Shown here: one piece after another, positions 59,821 to 64,000 of the stretch
Layout of the letters: the number at the start of each line of letters is the position of its first letter
Position numbering within the stretch: the stretch's first letter is position 1
DNA from: Daucus carota subsp. sativus
Lineage: Eukaryota > Streptophyta > Magnoliopsida > Apiales > Apiaceae
Direction of reading: 5' to 3'
Length of the DNA stretch: 64,000 nucleotides
NCBI RefSeq assembly: GCF_001625215.2
Contig: NC_030383.2
Span: forward strand, 53,874,380-53,938,379
Made by a program: the position numbers and the translations under genes
The notes under the pieces: generated by a model
Database searches by the model: none
The model's input: only the letters and a program-made list of their open reading frames with translations
What the model was told of the DNA's origin: nothing

Positions 59821-61024
59821 AATTTTAAAAAAAAATCGAAAAATTAACTTTTGTACATATAAAATGTTGTGAAAACTAATTTTGTCCCCGTAAGTAACTA
59901 AAATTATTTTTAGATTGTGTTTGGAAATATATATTTCATTTTAAATTTTGGATTTTAAATGACATGATTTGAGATGTCATTTCGAATTTTCAGCATTAAA
60001 ATAGTATTCAATTTTTTTTTGTATATTCAAATATATCTTTTAATCAAATTCAAGTTTTAAATAAAATTTAAGTTCTCAAACATTTCATTATGTTATTTAT
60101 AATAAATCAAATAATGTATGTTAATAAATTGAATTGTTTTTTTTAATTTATGATTTTTTTTAAAGTTACAAGTGAGTCCCGTGATTACAAATTCTGAATC
60201 CGATACGGGCTGTTCAATAGTATAATGAAATTTTCATCGAGGTCGAGTAGAACCAGGGAGTTGAGATTTTAGTAACAAAACATGAACATGTAATGTGCAG
60301 CTACATGGAAGACTTGATGTCCGAACCACGACGGAGAGAGGGGGAGACACAACACTATGATTGTGCCGACCGACACGTGTGTAAAAGTAAACAAAAAGAA
60401 ATGGGGCTCGTTTGGTGAAGTAATCAACGTGAGTTAGGGTCACCTGCCATATTCATCCTCCATACCTGTGCCATTTATATGTCCAATCTCAACAAGCCCT
60501 ATGTCTGGTGGTAAGCATTGCTTTGCAAATTATTTCGAAATTATTATTTCAAAATTGTAGAGAAGATGATATTCTGTTGCGATGTGAACATTTTCTCAAT
60601 TAAATATATTAAAGAGAGTGAAATCAGTTTAAAAACATATTTCAAAGTTATTGTTGACCTCTGTCACACACACAAAAAAAAAAAGTCCCTTCTATTTGTA
60701 TAAATGTATTATAAATCAATTTCCGATTTATAAGTCAGAATCTTCGGGTAACTCTCTTCTTTTTGGATTTGGATGTGAAGCAGTGTTCGATCAAAATAAG
60801 TTGGAAACTTTGAAAAAATTGACTTATTGTTACATTTTGAAATTTGATTTTACAGAAATGTAAAAAATTATTTTAAAAGATAATTTATAATATTTTATTA
60901 TTATATTAATAATATATAATTGATGAGTTATAAAAATAAAAAGTATATTCAAATACATAAATTAAAATTATTTTCACTTATAAATAAATTCTCATAGCAA
61001 ACATTTATTTTAAACTAAATCAAA
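59821..61024. other. Intergenic, no supported gene
   Basis: AT-rich; small ORFs only, none with recognisable features. Confidence 0.4.
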
Positions 61025-61455
61025 ATACCATAATTCCATCTTTATTCTACTGAAATTTTAATTTATTGTTTTTAATTTATGGATTTTAATGGATTGTATG
61101 TTTTTTGATTTTATGCGGATTCTTGATAAAATATCGCGGATTTGATATAGATTCTTTAGAAATTAAGCACAATACAATATCTCATGGATTTTGGTGGAAT
61201 TTCAAAAAACTTAAAATATAGTGAACAGTCCCACAAAATTCATTATTTTATAAAATTTGAAAAAAATCATCAACATTTAATCAAATTTATAGCATAATTA
61301 AAAATTCTGATTGAATACCATCAAATTTTGTAGTATAGTTTAAATTCTCAATTGAATACCTCAAGATTCTGACTTATTTTTTAAAACCCAAGTTGAATAC
61401 CCTCGAATTTCATGAATGAAAGAATATCTTTTAAAATTCCAATTGAATACATCAC
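61025..61455. repeat. Decayed copy of the GGGGTGTATTC-type MITE
   Basis: Shares with 19496-19957 the ordered words TTATGCGGATTCTTGAT(A/G)AAAT, TGGAATTTCAAAAAA, GATTGAATACCATCA and TACCTCAAGATTCTGAC, but the termini are lost. Confidence 0.65.
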
Positions 61456-63700
61456 TTGTGTCTTTTTTCTAGAAAAGAAAGAAACTTTCATTAATCAGAA
61501 CATCATATAATCAGCAAAAGCCGAACCTCCGATACAATCAGGTTAGGAAAATAAATAATATACTAAAAATAATTTACTCATTTGTTTCTTGATTATTTAA
61601 CATATACAATTTAAAATTCTTAAAAGTGAAAAGGAAATTATAAATTTTCCAAACGATACACCTAACATGCATGAAAACAGTAAAATCACAATTGATCTCA
61701 TCACATGAAAATTATTATTAGACAACTGCTCAAAAATCCCCATCCTAATCTCATGACAGAGATTGGATGAGCTATATATGCCGGATGTTAGTCATAGACA
61801 ATGACGAAAGTATTAATCTCAATGGATAAACAATCTTTGATCGTGAAACGTGAGTTCTTATCATTATTATTGGCTCAACTTTAAAAAAATTTCCGAAACT
61901 CCAAACCAATAATTCTCAACATATACACCATCAAATACAATCCAAACATAATGAAAACAAACCACTTTTCGCACCCCTAAAGTTAAACTGCTTTTTTGTT
62001 GAAAAGCTTATCATTTATCAACGCAAGTGAGATGCGTATAAGATTGGAATGCGTAAATGTAAAATTTAAATTCGAAGAAACCAAATTGCTATTCTTTCAC
62101 ATGTTTCTTCGTTTCTTCATACTTGGCGCACACTCTTACAGTCTCCGAAGATACACTCAAGCTACTTGTAGACATAACTTCGTAGGCATCCCCTTCGTCC
62201 CGATATTTATTGCAAAACTTCAAGGTATCTAATATCTATGAGTGAACGTAATGATTAATATATAATTATTTGTTTCCGATAAGTTAAGTTTCCGAGTTTG
62301 TATTTAAATATTTAATTGGAATATTGAAATTCACATTTAAACTTTTTACATATTTTTCCTTTTGTCAGGATTTTTTACATATTTTTTAGTTCAGTGTGAA
62401 TATATAAATCTTTGCTAAACAAGAGGTTGAGCTTCAGATTTTCGATTTGAAAATAACTTTGCTGATTCTTGTGTATTAATTTCTCGTCATCTGTCTTGCA
62501 AAGAAAATTAATCAAATACCAATAGAAAAAAGGGAAATCAGTAATTAAAAAGCTAAATAAAAAATGTTTAATATTGTCATACTAATTTTTTAGCTAAGTT
62601 ACAGTATCATCTGACATATCCTCTTAAGATGTCCGAAACGATTCCCACACTTGAATATTTGAATCCGCGTGTGCAGCCTGTGATAAAATCACAAGAATTA
62701 AAAAGATTCGGCAGCTGCGACTTTAAAGAAGAAAAACAATGGTCCTCTTAAAATCCACCATGAACAAATTTTCATCAATAAATTTGAAAAACCAGGTGAA
62801 TTTCAGTACAGAATAACCTCTCTCATTCGGCCAATGTATCATGATGATTCAGGGCTGTTAAACTCATTTTACAAGTCATACATGATTACGATATAACATT
62901 CGGGTCGTGTCTCTTTCAAGGCATTTCTGCTCTATCTTTTCCAATCTAACATGAGCAAGAATATACTAGCGGCATTTACCCATTGTGGTCCAAAATCTAA
63001 CAGGATGAAGATGACCAGGGGCCTTCTGAATCTCAACTGGAATTGCACTTTTTTCACCTGCCTCGTCAGAAAAAAAATTGCACAAATACGAGTCCAATAA
63101 CGTCCCGAAACCAAACTTAACATATCCGATATATCTTACGGGTATATCTTACGAGTGCCGAAAAATCATATCTTATTCATGATTTTGAGATCTTTGTGAT
63201 TCTACATCTTTCTAGGACTTACTATTACAGTAGTTACATAACCGAATTCATTCGGTAATTCTCATTCCCTATGAAGAAAAATACAGCAAGATTATCCTAT
63301 CCTCTTTTAGGCTTTTGTTATGATATCAATATGACAATTCATAGCCCTGTAATCTGAATTTACTTGAATCTATTAGCCCCCTATCCTACGCTCTGAATCA
63401 TTCAGTCACCGCAGCAAAATCAGTGAGATTTTTTGCTTTCTCTGCATTACTTGCATTTAATCAAACGTCTACTTGAGTGTCTTGGAAACCTACCTCTTAA
63501 TAAAAATTCTAGCTAATCTTTTTAAACTAACTCCGTACCTCTTTGACTATGCCATGCTTCCGTCATTAAACTTATTTTAGTCACATATAAAACTAGATTT
63601 TATTATAATAATTGAAAAGTTGAAACTTATAGACAAAAACATGTAAGTTAAAAGAAAGATGCCCAGGTGCTAACCACTGCCATCCCAATCTCCATTCCCT
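61456..63700. other. Intergenic, upstream of DVL gene
   Basis: Begins with AGAAAAGAAAGAAACTTTCA (61471-61490), a word common at the 3' ends of antisense plant LINEs. The rest has small ORFs without recognisable motifs. Confidence 0.35.
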
Positions 63701-63710
63701 TTTTTTTCTC

Positions 63711-63720
63711 CCTTATATAT
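63711..63720 (+). promoter_or_regulatory. TATA-like box of DVL gene
   Basis: CTTATATATT lies about 110 bp upstream of the ATG at 63824, within a CT-rich region (63690-63710). Assigned by position. Confidence 0.4.
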
Positions 63721-63823
63721 TCTAAGCTGCCCCTTCTATCATTTTCTCCAGACCCAGCAAAAGTACTAAAATTTCGTTCTTTTAAGTTATCAGTTCTCCT
63801 AAAACGCGACGGATATTAGTCTG

Positions 63824-64000
63824 ATGGCGATATCCGGTGAGTTATTTTTGGATGAGAAGTGGAAGTTGTCGAGAAAAGAAGGGTCAAGAAGTGCAGCATC
63901 AGGTCTGATCAGGAGAGTTAGTTTTTCATCGAAATCAAGAGCATCAAGTGATGAGCAGAGCAGGAGATGTGGGTTCACAAGAAAGTGTGCTAGTCTTGTG
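63824..64000 (+). CDS. DVL/RTFL small polypeptide (3' end outside window)
   Basis: Open from ATG 63824 to the window end, 59 codons. MAISGELFLDEKWKLSRKEG carries the N-terminal DEKWKLS motif of DVL/ROTUNDIFOLIA-like peptides. A Ser/Arg-rich linker (RRVSFSSKSRASSDEQSRR) and GFTRKCASLV follow, the last being the start of the conserved RTF domain, whose remainder (the region after RKC..LV) would lie just beyond the window. Members are about 50-150 aa, membrane-associated, and restrict polar cell proliferation when over-expressed. Single-exon as usual for the family. Confidence 0.85.
   Translation, partial: MAISGELFLDEKWKLSRKEGSRSAASGLIRRVSFSSKSRASSDEQSRRCGFTRKCASLV

Overview
The window looks like nuclear DNA of a flowering plant. 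It is AT-rich, its genes are split by GT-AG introns, and it is full of plant transposon families (MULE, Helitron, Stowaway, hAT-type MITEs, LINE and SINE pieces). The gene set is typical of eudicots. I lean towards an asterid such as an Apiaceae species, but that is a weak inference. No bacterial operons, CRISPR arrays, rRNA or tRNA genes were seen.

Layout. (1) 1-2127, minus: 5' part of a small C2-domain (ERG/PP16-like) gene, cut by the window start. (2) 2512-3992: long foldback element with an 8-bp target duplication. (3) 5294-16008, plus: two tandem paralogues encoding coiled-coil plus XH-domain proteins related to IDN2/FDM factors of RNA-directed DNA methylation, but with no XS domain. The first carries two decayed copies of its second exon and a LINE fragment in an intron. 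(4) 16009-28000: MITEs, a promoter-like block with overlapping mini-ORFs, and a 5.95-kb Helitron (20768-26718). (5) 28011-35572: a complete, apparently intact Mutator-like element with 10-bp target duplications, long TIRs full of small palindromes, an intron-containing MURA transposase, an accessory ORF of unknown function, and a triplicated ~545-bp module abutting the transposase start. (6) 38113-41440, plus: telomere-repeat-binding protein (TRP/TBP family, Ub-like plus Myb telobox). (7) 43123-44127: a 1.0-kb Helitron with the same termini as the larger one. (8) 44474-45014, minus: small predicted membrane protein; 45484-45753, plus: a two-exon ZPR1 fragment with a lost zinc ligand. (9) 46480-48381: SINE-like, Stowaway and hAT-MITE insertions. 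(10) 49042-51964, plus: FtsJ/RrmJ-type 2'-O-rRNA methyltransferase. (11) 52483-55527, minus: complete ten-exon CCS52A/FZR, an APC/C activator. (12) 55528-63800: gene-poor, with MITEs. (13) 63824 to the end, plus: start of a DVL/RTFL small-polypeptide gene.

The host genes are unrelated housekeeping or regulatory genes and form no pathway, apart from the tandem XH pair. The transposons explain most of the remaining structure. All exon borders were chosen by eye, by requiring GT/AG borders, consistent phase and family similarity. No transcript data or database search was available.
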